From Hydrogenophaga sp. (lineage in GTDB: Bacteria; Pseudomonadota; Gammaproteobacteria; Burkholderiales; Burkholderiaceae_C): a stretch of 64,000 nt of DNA. Below the pieces are notes generated by a model. It was not told the DNA's origin. It did no database searches and saw only the letters and a list, made by a program, of their open reading frames with translations. Location of the stretch: assembly GCF_019264445.1 (NCBI RefSeq), contig NZ_JAHVAB010000047.1, positions 1 through 64,000 on the forward strand. The letters run 5' to 3'. How positions within the stretch are numbered: position 1 is the first letter of the stretch; every line of letters starts with the position of its first letter. Both the position numbers and the translations under genes were made by a program. This document shows positions 8,752-17,742 of this stretch, in pieces.

Positions 8752-9732
8752 TCAGTCGAGCTGCAGGTTGGCCGCTTCGATCACGCGGTTCCACTTCACC
8801 GTTTCGGTCTTGAAAAACGCGGCTGCTTCGGCCGGCGTGTTGGGCGCGTAGTTCAGTCCCAGCTGGTTGTAGCGGGCCACCACTTCTGGCGAAGCCAGCA
8901 CGCGCTGCACGTCTTTGCTGAGCTTGTCCGCCAGTGCGGCCGGCATGCTGGCTGGCGCTGCAAACGTGAACCACGAAGTACCGCTGTAGCCAGGGACGCC
9001 AGACTCGGCGATGGTGGGCACGTCAGGGAACCGCGGATCGCGCCGGGGGCCGGTGACCGCGAGCACGCGCAGCTTGCCGCCCTGGATGTGCGGCATGCTC
9101 GACGACATGTTGTCGAACATCACTTGCACCTGGCCGGCCATGAGGTCCACCAGCGCCGGGCCACTGCCCTTGTACGGCACGTGCGCCATGCGCGTGCCGC
9201 TGGCCAGTTCGAACAACGCGGTGACCATGTGGATGGACGTACCCGCGCCGGCCGAGGCGTAGTTGACCTTGCCGGGGTGGGCTTTCACGTCGGCCAGAAA
9301 ATCACCGAAGGTCTTGTAAGGCGAATTGGCAGGTACCACCACCAGGTTGGGCGCTTCGCCCAGGATGGCAATGGGCTGCAGCTCCGTGGCCGGGTTGTAG
9401 GTGAGCTTCTTGTAGCTGCCGTAGGCGGCATGAATGCCGATGGTGCCGACCATGAGCGTGTAGCCGTCGCCTGGCGACTTCGCCACGAACTGCGCACCCA
9501 GGTGCCCACTGGCGCCGGGCTTGTTCTCCACGATCACGGGCTGCCCATATTGCGCCTGCAGGCGCTCGGCCAGGATGCGCGCGAGGATGTCGACAGCGCC
9601 ACCGGGCGCCAGCGGCGCGACGATGCGCACCGTGCGGGTCGGATAGTCCTGCGCCTGGGCCAGTGCAGCATTTGCACCGGCCAGGGCGAGCAAGCCGGCA
9701 AGGCTCAGCCGGGCGAGGGAACGTCTTTTCAT
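8752..9732 (-). CDS. Bug-family tripartite tricarboxylate transporter substrate-binding receptor
   Basis: Second Bug receptor of the cluster, 326 residues. The ORF is open to 10098, but the real start is the ATG at 9732, giving a clean signal peptide (MKRRSLARLSLAGLLALAGANAA) and the mature start QDYPTRTVRIVAPLAPGGAVD. Family motifs VIVENKPGASGHLGAQFVAK and HVPYKGSGPALVDLMAGQV are present. The start codon overlaps the stop of the upstream binding-protein-like gene by four bases, so the two are translationally coupled. No cognate TctAB permease is seen. Confidence 0.9.
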   Translation of the reverse strand: MKRRSLARLSLAGLLALAGANAALAQAQDYPTRTVRIVAPLAPGGAVDILARILAERLQAQYGQPVIVENKPGASGHLGAQFVAKSPGDGYTLMVGTIGIHAAYGSYKKLTYNPATELQPIAILGEAPNLVVVPANSPYKTFGDFLADVKAHPGKVNYASAGAGTSIHMVTALFELASGTRMAHVPYKGSGPALVDLMAGQVQVMFDNMSSSMPHIQGGKLRVLAVTGPRRDPRFPDVPTIAESGVPGYSGTSWFTFAAPASMPAALADKLSKDVQRVLASPEVVARYNQLGLNYAPNTPAEAAAFFKTETVKWNRVIEAANLQLD

Positions 9733-10637
9733 GGGGCTTGTCTCCGGTCGTTGAGTTGGTCGAGCGTGATCACGGGCCGCGCTTCGTAGGGCAGGTTCCA
9801 CTGCTGGCAATTTCGGGCGTCCACGATCTGCACAGGGAGTTCGATGCGCTCGGGCACAGCCTCGCCGCGCAGATGACTCACCGCGCATTCCGCGGCGAGG
9901 TAGGCCATCTGCATGGCGTTGAAATCGGCCGTGGCCAGCATGCGGCCAGCGGCGATGGCGTCGATGGCCTGCGGAATGGCGTTCACGCCCACCACGGTGG
10001 CGTGGCGCCCGGCCGCGTCCAGCGCGTCGAGCACGCCCACGGCCATGATGTCGTTGGCCACCAGACAGGCGTCGGGCCCGCCGTGCCCTTGCAGCCATTG
10101 CGAGGTGCGCTCACGCGCCACGCTGCGGTCGTAGTCGCCGGCGATCACGCCCGCCACGGCGATGCCGGGGAACGCCGCCACGGCGTCCCGGAAACCCCGC
10201 AAGCGTTCATTGCTGGTGTAGGAAGCCTCGGGCCCGGTGACGATGAGCACACGGCCGGCGCCCTGCAAGTGCTGGAACAGGTGGCGTGCAATGCCCAAGG
10301 CGAGGGCGTGGTCGTCCGAGCTCACGTAGGACACGCTGGGTGCGGCGTCGATGGGATTGACGAAGCCGATCATGGGAATGCCCGCTTCGGCCACGCGGCG
10401 GATGGCTGGGTCCACCTTCGTGGCATGCACAGGCGAGAGCACAAACGCGTCGGGGCGCGGCTGCAAGGCCAGCGCCTCGGCGATGAGCGCGCTCTGTTGC
10501 ACCGGATCGTCTGGTGTTTGCGGTACGAAATGCAGCACTTCCACACCGCCCAGTGCTGCGGCGGCGCGCTCGGCACCCAGCCGCGCCGCGCCGTAGGCCG
10601 GGTTGGTGAGGTTCTTGGTGAACACGGCGAGTCTCAT
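9729..10637 (-). CDS. Periplasmic-binding-type (Peripla_BP_4) protein without signal peptide
   Basis: About 302 residues matching the sugar-binding/LacI effector fold: RLAVFTKNLTNPAYGAARLGAERAA, then the hinge region with VTGPEASYTSNERLRGFRDA and CLVANDIMAVGVLDAL. It has neither an export signal nor a helix-turn-helix. Starts at 10637 (GGAG nine bases upstream, preferred) and 10664 (no ribosome site) both give a signal-less protein, and the upstream SDR stop leaves no room for one. Either it is a cytosolic sensor or scavenging protein, or a degenerate binding protein. Its end overlaps the next Bug gene. Confidence 0.75.
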   Translation of the reverse strand: MRLAVFTKNLTNPAYGAARLGAERAAAALGGVEVLHFVPQTPDDPVQQSALIAEALALQPRPDAFVLSPVHATKVDPAIRRVAEAGIPMIGFVNPIDAAPSVSYVSSDDHALALGIARHLFQHLQGAGRVLIVTGPEASYTSNERLRGFRDAVAAFPGIAVAGVIAGDYDRSVARERTSQWLQGHGGPDACLVANDIMAVGVLDALDAAGRHATVVGVNAIPQAIDAIAAGRMLATADFNAMQMAYLAAECAVSHLRGEAVPERIELPVQIVDARNCQQWNLPYEARPVITLDQLNDRRQAP

Positions 10638-10668
10638 GCGTGGCCGCTCCAGTGCCTGCGCCATCGGC

Positions 10669-11391
10669 TCACACCATGCCGCCGTTGGGCTGCACGATCT
10701 GACCGTGCACCCACGAGGCCTTGTCGGATGCGAGGAAGGCCACCACTTCGGCCACCTCTTCGGGCAGGCCGACGCGGTTGAAAGGGCTCATGCCGGCCGA
10801 GCGCGCCACGGCGGCGTCGTCCTTGCCTGCCCGGAAAAGGTCGGTGTCTACCGGCCCCGGTGCGACGCCATTGACGCGCACCTTGCGACCCGCCAGCTCC
10901 CTGGACAGCGAACGCAGCAGGCTTTCCACCGCCGCCTTGCTTGCGGTGTACGGACCGCCGCCGGGCACCGCCACGCGCACCATGGAGGTGGTCAGGCCAA
11001 TGATGTTGCCGCCATCGGCCACGTGGCGCGCCGCGGCGCTGAGCACGTTGAAGGCGCCCACGATGTTGACCTCGACCAGCTTGCGGAAATTGGCAGGGTC
11101 AAACTGCGCCAATGGTCCGGGCGGCACGTTGATGCCGGCGTTGGCCAGCACGCAGTGCACCGGCCCGCCAAAGTCGCGCGCAACATCGGCAAACACCTGC
11201 TCCACCTGGGCGGCGTCGCAAATGTCGACCGAATAGCCGCGCGTGTGTGAGCCACCGATCTGCGCTGGCAGGCCGGGCGCGCTGCTGACATAGGTGTAGG
11301 CCACGTCGTAGCCGCTCTCGGCCAGTTTTTGCACACAGGCCGCGCCGATGCCGCGCGTGCCACCAAATACCAGGGCTTTTTTCTTGCTCAT
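10669..11391 (-). CDS. SDR-family oxidoreductase
   Basis: Classical short-chain dehydrogenase of 240 residues. It shows the cofactor loop GGTRGIGAA near residue 10, NAG (LANAGIN), the catalytic Ser in TTSMV and YTASKAA (YxxxK), and a PGPVDTDLF segment. The ORF is open to 11487, but the ATG at 11391 has GGAGAACCC upstream and starts exactly before the Rossmann fold. A good match to 3-oxoacyl-ACP-reductase-like SDRs, but in this catabolic operon it more likely acts on a hydroxy or keto intermediate. It follows the ThDP enzyme gene after 119 bases that contain a dispersed repeat. Confidence 0.87.
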   Translation of the reverse strand: MSKKKALVFGGTRGIGAACVQKLAESGYDVAYTYVSSAPGLPAQIGGSHTRGYSVDICDAAQVEQVFADVARDFGGPVHCVLANAGINVPPGPLAQFDPANFRKLVEVNIVGAFNVLSAAARHVADGGNIIGLTTSMVRVAVPGGGPYTASKAAVESLLRSLSRELAGRKVRVNGVAPGPVDTDLFRAGKDDAAVARSAGMSPFNRVGLPEEVAEVVAFLASDKASWVHGQIVQPNGGMV

Positions 11392-11452
11392 GGGTTCTCC
11401 AATCGTTGAGGATCGCGATGTCTTGTCCAGGGCTGACACGGAAGGGGCTGTA

Positions 11453-11510
11453 CCGGGCCGCGGGCAGCGTCCCCCTTCCGGGGGCAAGCCGCGTCAGCGG
11501 CGCAGGGGGG
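11453..11510 (-). repeat. Dispersed GC-rich intergenic repeat, copy A
   Basis: Read on the minus strand it starts directly after the stop codon of the ThDP enzyme gene with CCCCCCTGCGCCGCTGACGC and continues with a CCCCC...GGGGG stem. It matches copies at 56267 and 62720 closely and those at 43845 and 58620 more loosely. Confidence 0.7.
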
Positions 11511-13289
11511 TCATGCCTTCCATGGCTTGCCGTAGATCGGTTCCTTGTAGGGAATCGGGGGCAGTTGCCAAGTGCCGGTGGACGGCGGGCGCACTTCGGC
11601 GTCCACGTGCACATCAATCACGCAAGGGCGCTTGTTCTTCAGGGCTTGCTGCACGGTGGCGCCGAGGTCCTGCGGGCGCGTCACGGTGTAGCCGTCGGCG
11701 CCACACGCCCGGGCCCAGGCAGCGAAGTCGGGGTTGTAGCGCTCGCCCGTGGTGCCGTTGTAGAAGGCGGTGCCGATTTCCCGACCGTCGAACAGGCCGT
11801 ACTGCAGGTCGCGGATGGCCCCCCAGGCGAAGTTGTTCCACACAATCCAGACCACCGGCAGGTTGTATTCGACGGCTGTGCACAACACGTAGGGCGCCAT
11901 GGTGAAGCCGCCATCACCCACCACCGCCACGCAGGGCCGGTCGGGTGCCGCCAGCGCAGCGCCCATGACGCCGCACACACCAAAGCCCATGCTGGAGTAG
12001 CCCCAGCTGTTGAGCATGCTTTGTGGCCGTTTGGCCTGCCAGAACTGCATGAACCAGTTGTGGTGCACGCCGGAGTCCAGCGCCAGGATCACATCGTCGG
12101 GCAACACCTTCTGCAGCGTGCCCACCACAAACTCGGGGCGCAGCGGGTTGGTGCTGTCGCCAAAGTGGGGGCGCACGAACGCTTCCCACTCGGCCTGCCA
12201 GCCCTGCACTTCGGCCAGCCAGGGCGCGTAGCGCGCCGCCGTGATGCCGGTGCGCGCGGGCAGCGCGTTGAGCAGCTGGCGCGTGAAGACCTGTATGTCG
12301 GCAATCACCCCGAGCGTGGGCGCGTAGTTGCGGCCGAGTTCCTGCGGGTCGATGTCGACATGCACCAGCTTCGTGCTGGGGAAGTTCCACGAATAGCCTT
12401 CGTGCCAGCTTGACGAGCTGCGGTCGTCAAAGCGCGTGCCCAGCGTGATGACCAGGTCTGCGCGGCGACCGGCCTCGTTGGCGGGGTAGGCGCCGTTGCG
12501 CCCGATGAACCCCAGCGCCAGCGGGTGATCGCCAGCGATGCAACCCATGCCGTTGGGCGAAGTGATGACAGGAATGCCGAGCAGTTCGGCCAGCGTGGTG
12601 ATCTCCAGGCCGGCTTCCGACAACGTGGCGCCGTGGCCAATGAAAAGCACCGGCTTGTGGGCTGCCGCCAGCAGGTCCAGCGCGGCGGCAACGTCCACGT
12701 CGCTGGCGCCGGGGCGGTGAGCGCGGTGGATATGCGAAGGCGGTGGCAGTTCCACGTCGGCTTCTTCCTGGTACACGTTGTACGGAATGTCCAGGTTCAC
12801 CGGACCGGGCCGACCGGTGACCATGGTGTCCATGGCTTGGCGCAAGGCCAGTGGCAGCATGTCCACGCGCGAGGGCTGGAAAGCGCGCTTGACCACCGGG
12901 CGCATCACCTGCGCGAAGTCGGCCTGGTTGTGCTTGTAGAGCTCCTGGAATGGTGCGCGGTTGTGCTGCGAGGTCGGCACATTGGAGGTGATGCACAGGA
13001 AGGCCGAGGAGTCCGAGAGCGCGGTGGCACAGGACATCACCATGTTGGCCGAGCCGGGACCAGTGCTGGTGAGCGTGGCCACCGGCTTGTGCTTGACACG
13101 AAAGTAGGCGTCGGCCATGTGGCCCGCGCACTGCTCGTGGCGCGGCGAGATCAGCTTGAGCTCATCGCGCACGTCGTACATCGCGTCCAGGATGCCCACG
13201 TTGCCGTGACCGCAGATGCCAAACACATAGGGCACCTTTTCCTGAACCAGGTATTGGGCGATCAGCTCGCCGCCTTTCATCTTGGGCAT
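11511..13289 (-). CDS. Thiamine-diphosphate-dependent enzyme, acetolactate synthase-like
   Basis: A 592-residue ThDP enzyme with the three-domain acetolactate synthase/decarboxylase layout. The conserved glutamate that activates the cofactor is E52 in SPRHEQCAGHMADAYFR. The C-terminal cofactor/Mg motif runs from GDGGFTMAP to WNN. No small regulatory subunit gene is adjacent, and no other branched-chain amino acid synthesis gene is present, so a catabolic role is more likely: decarboxylation or carboligation of a 2-oxo acid. The downstream aldehyde dehydrogenase partner fits a 2-oxo acid to aldehyde to acid route. A sulfoacetaldehyde acetyltransferase-like role is an alternative. The preceding ALDH gene ends 38 bases upstream. 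Confidence 0.85.
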   Translation of the reverse strand: MPKMKGGELIAQYLVQEKVPYVFGICGHGNVGILDAMYDVRDELKLISPRHEQCAGHMADAYFRVKHKPVATLTSTGPGSANMVMSCATALSDSSAFLCITSNVPTSQHNRAPFQELYKHNQADFAQVMRPVVKRAFQPSRVDMLPLALRQAMDTMVTGRPGPVNLDIPYNVYQEEADVELPPPSHIHRAHRPGASDVDVAAALDLLAAAHKPVLFIGHGATLSEAGLEITTLAELLGIPVITSPNGMGCIAGDHPLALGFIGRNGAYPANEAGRRADLVITLGTRFDDRSSSSWHEGYSWNFPSTKLVHVDIDPQELGRNYAPTLGVIADIQVFTRQLLNALPARTGITAARYAPWLAEVQGWQAEWEAFVRPHFGDSTNPLRPEFVVGTLQKVLPDDVILALDSGVHHNWFMQFWQAKRPQSMLNSWGYSSMGFGVCGVMGAALAAPDRPCVAVVGDGGFTMAPYVLCTAVEYNLPVVWIVWNNFAWGAIRDLQYGLFDGREIGTAFYNGTTGERYNPDFAAWARACGADGYTVTRPQDLGATVQQALKNKRPCVIDVHVDAEVRPPSTGTWQLPPIPYKEPIYGKPWKA

Positions 13290-13327
13290 GTCTTGCTTTC
13301 GGTCAAATCAAAAGTGTTTGCACTGTC

Positions 13328-14788
13328 TCACGCGGTCGTGAAGGTCACCACGCGCTCTTCGGTCATTTCGTGCACGGCATAGCGCGGACCTTCGCGGCCA
13401 AAGCCGCTGTCCTTGGAGCCGCCGTAAGGCATGAGGTCCACGCGCGAGCTCGAAGTCTCGTTGACGTGCACGCCACCCACTTCCAGCTTCTGGGCCGCCG
13501 CCAGCGCATCGCCCAGGCGGTTGGTGAAGAGGCCGGTGGCCAGCCCGAAGGGCGTGGCGTTGACACGGTCGATGGCTTGCGCCAGTGTCTTGAACGGCAC
13601 GATGCAGACCACGGGGCCGAAGATTTCGCTGCACCCCACGCGCATGCCGTCGTGGATGCGGGTGAGCAACGTGGGCGCCACCACGGCGCCCTCGCGTGTG
13701 CCACCGGCCAGGCATTGCGCACCGTCAGCCACCGCCTGCGCCACCCAGTCTTCGATGCGGCGCGCTGCCTCTTCGCTGATCACGGGGCCGACAAACGTCC
13801 TGGGGTCCATCGGGTCGCCATAGGGGAGCGCCTTGACCATCTGGGCCAGGCGCGTTTCCACCGTGGCCTGCAGCGATTCATGCACCAGCAGCAGCTGCAC
13901 CGAGGTACAGACCTGGCCGGCCTTGCGGTAGCCCGCATTGACGATCTTGGGCAAGGCCATGTCGAGGTCGGCGTCCTCACAGACGATGGTGCAGGCGATG
14001 GAGCCGAGCTCCATCTGCGTGCGCCGAAGGCCCGCCGCCTGCTGGATCAGGCGGCCCACCTCGGTGCTGCCGGTGAAAGCAAAGAAGCGCACGCGGTCAT
14101 CGGCCTGCAGATGCCGCACCACGTCGCCACTGCCGTGCAGCAGGGTGAGAAAGCCCGGGGGCACGCCGGCGTCCAGCAGCACCTGCACCAGCAGGCTGGC
14201 CGTGAAGGGCGTGTGTGTGGACGGTTTGAGAATGAGCGCGTTGCCCGCAGCCAGGGCCGGCGCGACCTTGTGTGTGACGGTGTTCAGCGGCGAATTGAAC
14301 GGCGTGATGGCGGCCACCACGCCCAGCGGCACACGCAGCGTGAAGCCCAGGCGACCGGCCTGCCCGGGCGCGCCGGCGAGGGGAATCACGTCGCCCGCCA
14401 GGCGCCGTGCCTCCTCCGACGACAGCCGCAGCGTCTGAATGCAGCGCCGCACCTCGCCCGTGGCGTCGGCCTGGGTGAAGCCGGCTTCGATCTGCATGGT
14501 GCGCACGAAGGTCGGCAGGCGCTCCTCCATCAGCGCGGCGGCACGGTCGAGCACCATGCCACGTTCGTAGGCCACCGGGGCGCCACGGCGGAAGGCCGCA
14601 TGTGCCGCATCCACGGCCAGGCGTACTTGCGCCGCGTCGGCGGTGGCAATGGTGGCGCAGGGTTGCAGCCGGAACTTGTCCTGCACGGTGACGCGGGGAC
14701 CAGCGCCTTCGACCCAGGCGCCAGCAATCAACAACTGGTGCGTCGCACCCATGGCCGTGTCAAACACGGCGGTGGCCTGTCGGTCCAT
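13328..14788 (-). CDS. NAD(P)-dependent aldehyde dehydrogenase
   Basis: Cytosolic enzyme of 486 residues oxidising an aldehyde to an acid. The cofactor loop FTGSTEVGR, the general-base glutamate in MELGSI and the nucleophilic cysteine in AGQVCTSVQ are all present in the usual order. The C-terminal region (ETSSSRVDLMPYGGSKDSGFGREG) is typical of succinate-semialdehyde, lactaldehyde and phosphonoacetaldehyde dehydrogenase-type members. Its ATG shares one base with the stop of the cupin gene, so the two are coupled. In this operon it could oxidise the aldehyde made by the neighbouring ThDP enzyme; substrate not deducible. Confidence 0.9.
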   Translation of the reverse strand: MDRQATAVFDTAMGATHQLLIAGAWVEGAGPRVTVQDKFRLQPCATIATADAAQVRLAVDAAHAAFRRGAPVAYERGMVLDRAAALMEERLPTFVRTMQIEAGFTQADATGEVRRCIQTLRLSSEEARRLAGDVIPLAGAPGQAGRLGFTLRVPLGVVAAITPFNSPLNTVTHKVAPALAAGNALILKPSTHTPFTASLLVQVLLDAGVPPGFLTLLHGSGDVVRHLQADDRVRFFAFTGSTEVGRLIQQAAGLRRTQMELGSIACTIVCEDADLDMALPKIVNAGYRKAGQVCTSVQLLLVHESLQATVETRLAQMVKALPYGDPMDPRTFVGPVISEEAARRIEDWVAQAVADGAQCLAGGTREGAVVAPTLLTRIHDGMRVGCSEIFGPVVCIVPFKTLAQAIDRVNATPFGLATGLFTNRLGDALAAAQKLEVGGVHVNETSSSRVDLMPYGGSKDSGFGREGPRYAVHEMTEERVVTFTTA

Positions 14789-15174
14789 CAGCGCGTCTCC
14801 TCGTCGTCGCTCGCGGGCGTGGTGATCACCAGGAACACCAGGCCTTGCGTGCCCGTGTTGGTGAAGCTGTGCCGCACGCCGGGGGGCACATACACGTAGT
14901 CGTGGGGGCGCATCAGGTTCTTTGTGTCATCCAGCGTGAGGATGCCCTCGCCCTCGAGCACGTAGTACACCTGCTCCTGCACCTTGTGCACGTGTTCTTC
15001 CACGTAGGCGGCAGGGGCGTAGCGCGAAATGCGGAAGTCCACGCGCGAGCTGCCGGTGGTTCCTGGCCCGGCAAGCTCCTTGGACAGGGCGCCGCCGAAA
15101 TGGCCCGGGTATTCCTTCCAGGGCATGTTGGCCATCTTCTCCAGCAGCAGTCGCAGCGCCGGTTTCTGGTTCAT
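14788..15174 (-). CDS. Cupin domain protein
   Basis: A small single-domain cupin of 128 residues. Motif 1 is visible as EEHVHKVQEQVYYVLEGEG (two His and one Glu metal ligands) and motif 2 as VPPGVRHSFTN. The 40-residue N-terminal part is not conserved. Such proteins act as small isomerases, lyases or dioxygenases, or simply bind a sugar or organic acid. It lies between the transporter and the dehydrogenase genes, with one-base overlap to the latter. Function unassigned. Confidence 0.82.
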   Translation of the reverse strand: MNQKPALRLLLEKMANMPWKEYPGHFGGALSKELAGPGTTGSSRVDFRISRYAPAAYVEEHVHKVQEQVYYVLEGEGILTLDDTKNLMRPHDYVYVPPGVRHSFTNTGTQGLVFLVITTPASDDEETR

Positions 15175-15196
15175 GTTGTGTCCTTCCTAGTGGTTG

Positions 15197-17731
15197 TCAG
15201 AGCCAGAGGATCTGTTTGCGGTAATCGAGATCGGTGAGCAGCGGCTCGGCCGGCCCTTCATGGAACACGGCGCCACGCTCCAGCGCGTAGACGCGGTCGG
15301 CCAGCGCGAGCACGAGGTCGAGGTTGTGTTCGACGATGACGATGGAGATGTGCTGGCGCAGCCGGTCGAACACGGTGAAGAGTTCCTGCACCACCGTGGG
15401 GGCCAGACCTTCGAACGGTTCGTCGAGCAAGAGCAGCTTCACGTTGCCCGAGAGCGCTCGCGCCACGGCCACCATCTGCTGCTCGCCGCCAGACAGATAG
15501 TCCGCCGCAATGTGCATGCGCTCCTTGATGCGCGGGAAGAACTCGAAGATCTTCTCTTCGTCCCACACCACGCCGGTGCTGCCGTCGGTGGGCCGGGACA
15601 AGCGGCCGAGCGACAGGTTTTCGGCCACGGTCATGCCCGCGAACAGCCCGCGGCCCTGAGGCACGTAACCAATACCCAGCCGCGCGATGTCGGGTGCGCT
15701 CAGACCGGCAATGTCCCGCCCGTTGAACATCACACGGCCGCTGGCGGGTGGCACCAGTCCCATGAGGCTCTTGAGCAGTGTGGACTTGCCCGCCCCGTTG
15801 CGTCCGAGCAGGGCCACGATCTCGCCTCCGCGAACCTGCAGGCTGGCGTCATTGAGGATGTGGCTCTTGCCGTAGAAGGCATTGACCTGGTCGAAGTCCA
15901 GCACCAAGGCGCGGTCGCCGGTTGCCTCCCCGGTGCGCCCGGTCACGGGTGGCGTGCCGGTGCCGGTGTAGATGGCCTGGACGCGGGCGTCGTCGCGCAC
16001 TTCGGCGGGCGAACCGCTCATCAGCACCTCGCCCTGGTTCATCACCGTCACGCGGTGCGACAGCGCGAGCACGCGGTCAATGTCGTGCTCCACGATGAGC
16101 ACCGGAATGTTGCTGGCGATGGTGGTCACCAGCCGCGAGACACGCTCGCGCTCGGCGGCGGCCAGCCCGGCCAGTGGCTCGTCCATCAGCAACACCTGGG
16201 GCTTGGACCCCAGCGCGATGCCCAGATCCACCAAGCGTTGTCCGCCGTACGACAGGTCGCCGCCGCCCACCGCCTCCATGCCCTGCAGCCCGAGAAATTT
16301 CATGAGCTCGGCCGTCTCGGCATGGATCTCGGGATAGCTGTCGATGTCGCGCCAGATGTTGAAGCGCGCCGGGTGCCGCGCCTGCAGCGACAGGCGCAGG
16401 TTTTCCTCAATCGTCAGACCCTTGAAAAGGTTGGTGATCTGGAACGAGCGCGCCAGGCCTTGCTGGCAGATGCGGTCGGGCGCCAGCGCGTGAATGGGCT
16501 GCCCGTGCAGGCGAACGCTGCCGGTGCTGGGCGGGAACATGCCCGAGATCAGGTTGAAGGTGGTCGTCTTTCCGGCACCATTGGGGCCGATCAGCGCGTG
16601 GATCTGGCCGGCCTGCACCGAGAGATTGGCACCGCGCACCGCCTGGATGCCGCCAAATCGCATGCCGATGTCGCTGGCTTCCAGCACCGCGCCATCGCGC
16701 CGCTTGGGCCGAAGAAACTCCGGCAGGGGCAGGCCTTCGTAGATCTTGCGCTTGCTCATGGCCGCGCCGTCTTCGGGCGGTGGCCGCAGGCGCCGCTGGA
16801 TCTGCCCCCAGATGCCGGTGAGGCCCGACGGCGAGAAGATGATGAAGCCAACGAAAATGAGGCCGAACCACAGCAGCCAGTTGTCGGTCCACATCGAGAA
16901 CAGCTCGCGAAACAGCAGAAAGAACACCGCGCCCAGCGCCGGGCCCAGAAAGCTGTGCATGCCACCGATCACCACCATCGCCAGCAATTCGCCAGAGAAG
17001 TGCACGGCAGTGGACTCGGCCGCCGCCAGGCGGTGCAGAAACACCATGAGCGAGCCGGCCAGGCCGGTGACCGTAGCCGACAGCACAAAGGCCACCAGCT
17101 TGTAGCGCTCGACGTTGTAGCCCTGAAAGGTGGCGCGCTGCTGGTTCTCACGGATGGCCACCAGCACATGCCCGAAGGGCGAACGCACCACGCGGTGCAG
17201 CAACACCAGCACCGCAAAGCCAATGAGCGCGGCGAACACGTAGTAGCTCAGGTGGCCGTTGAGATCGATCGGCCCGAAGGTGGCGCGCTCGATGCCGCCA
17301 AGACCGCCCTCGCCGCCAGTCAGGCTGGTCCAGCGGAACGAGATGGCGAAGGTCAGCGCGCACAGCGCCAGCGTCAGCAGCGAAAAGTACACCCCACGCC
17401 GACGCAGGATGAGAAAGCCGATGACCAGTGAGAGCGTGGCGGTGAACAGCACCGAAAACAACATGGGCAGCAGCATCTGGTTCTTGAACCAGTGCAGTTG
17501 CGCCAGGCCGGCGGCATAACCGCCAATGCCGAACCAGGCCGCATGGCCGAAGGAAACCAGGCCGGTGTAGCCCACCAGCAGATTCAGCCCCATGGCCGCC
17601 ACGGCCAGGATGACCACCACCGTGGCGGAATCCAGCGTGAGGCCGATGGCCTGGAACACAAGGGGCAGGGCCACCAGGCCCACGGCGCCGATCCACAGGG
17701 CGCGGTGTTTGGAAGTCAGAAAGGACAACAT
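15197..17731 (-). CDS. Fused Liv-type ABC transporter: LivM permease + LivG ATPase + LivF ATPase
   Basis: One uninterrupted 844-residue reading frame joins three proteins that are normally separate. Residues 1 to about 320 are a LivM-like permease with about ten membrane segments (VGYTGLVSFGHAAWFGIGGY). About 325-600 is a LivG ATPase with Walker A GPNGAGKTT, signature LSYGGQR and Walker B LLMDEP. About 605-844 is a LivF ATPase with GRNGAGKST, LSGGEQQ and LLLDEP. An in-frame ATG at 16759 could start LivG alone, but no ribosome site precedes it and no stop separates the parts. The start at 17731 is 11 bases after livH. Substrate is probably an organic or amino acid related to the cluster's pathway. 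Confidence 0.9.
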   Translation of the reverse strand: MLSFLTSKHRALWIGAVGLVALPLVFQAIGLTLDSATVVVILAVAAMGLNLLVGYTGLVSFGHAAWFGIGGYAAGLAQLHWFKNQMLLPMLFSVLFTATLSLVIGFLILRRRGVYFSLLTLALCALTFAISFRWTSLTGGEGGLGGIERATFGPIDLNGHLSYYVFAALIGFAVLVLLHRVVRSPFGHVLVAIRENQQRATFQGYNVERYKLVAFVLSATVTGLAGSLMVFLHRLAAAESTAVHFSGELLAMVVIGGMHSFLGPALGAVFFLLFRELFSMWTDNWLLWFGLIFVGFIIFSPSGLTGIWGQIQRRLRPPPEDGAAMSKRKIYEGLPLPEFLRPKRRDGAVLEASDIGMRFGGIQAVRGANLSVQAGQIHALIGPNGAGKTTTFNLISGMFPPSTGSVRLHGQPIHALAPDRICQQGLARSFQITNLFKGLTIEENLRLSLQARHPARFNIWRDIDSYPEIHAETAELMKFLGLQGMEAVGGGDLSYGGQRLVDLGIALGSKPQVLLMDEPLAGLAAAERERVSRLVTTIASNIPVLIVEHDIDRVLALSHRVTVMNQGEVLMSGSPAEVRDDARVQAIYTGTGTPPVTGRTGEATGDRALVLDFDQVNAFYGKSHILNDASLQVRGGEIVALLGRNGAGKSTLLKSLMGLVPPASGRVMFNGRDIAGLSAPDIARLGIGYVPQGRGLFAGMTVAENLSLGRLSRPTDGSTGVVWDEEKIFEFFPRIKERMHIAADYLSGGEQQMVAVARALSGNVKLLLLDEPFEGLAPTVVQELFTVFDRLRQHISIVIVEHNLDLVLALADRVYALERGAVFHEGPAEPLLTDLDYRKQILWL

Positions 17732-17742
17732 GGTTCGGGATC

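Noticed and set aside
16759-16759. Separate LivG start inside the fused transporter
   Set aside because: An in-frame ATG exists but no ribosome site or stop codon precedes it, so a fusion is the simpler reading.
15194-17431. 745-residue plus-strand ORF opposite the Liv fusion
   Set aside because: It is the antisense shadow of the livMGF frame; the composition is His/Gln/Arg-rich, with no family motif.
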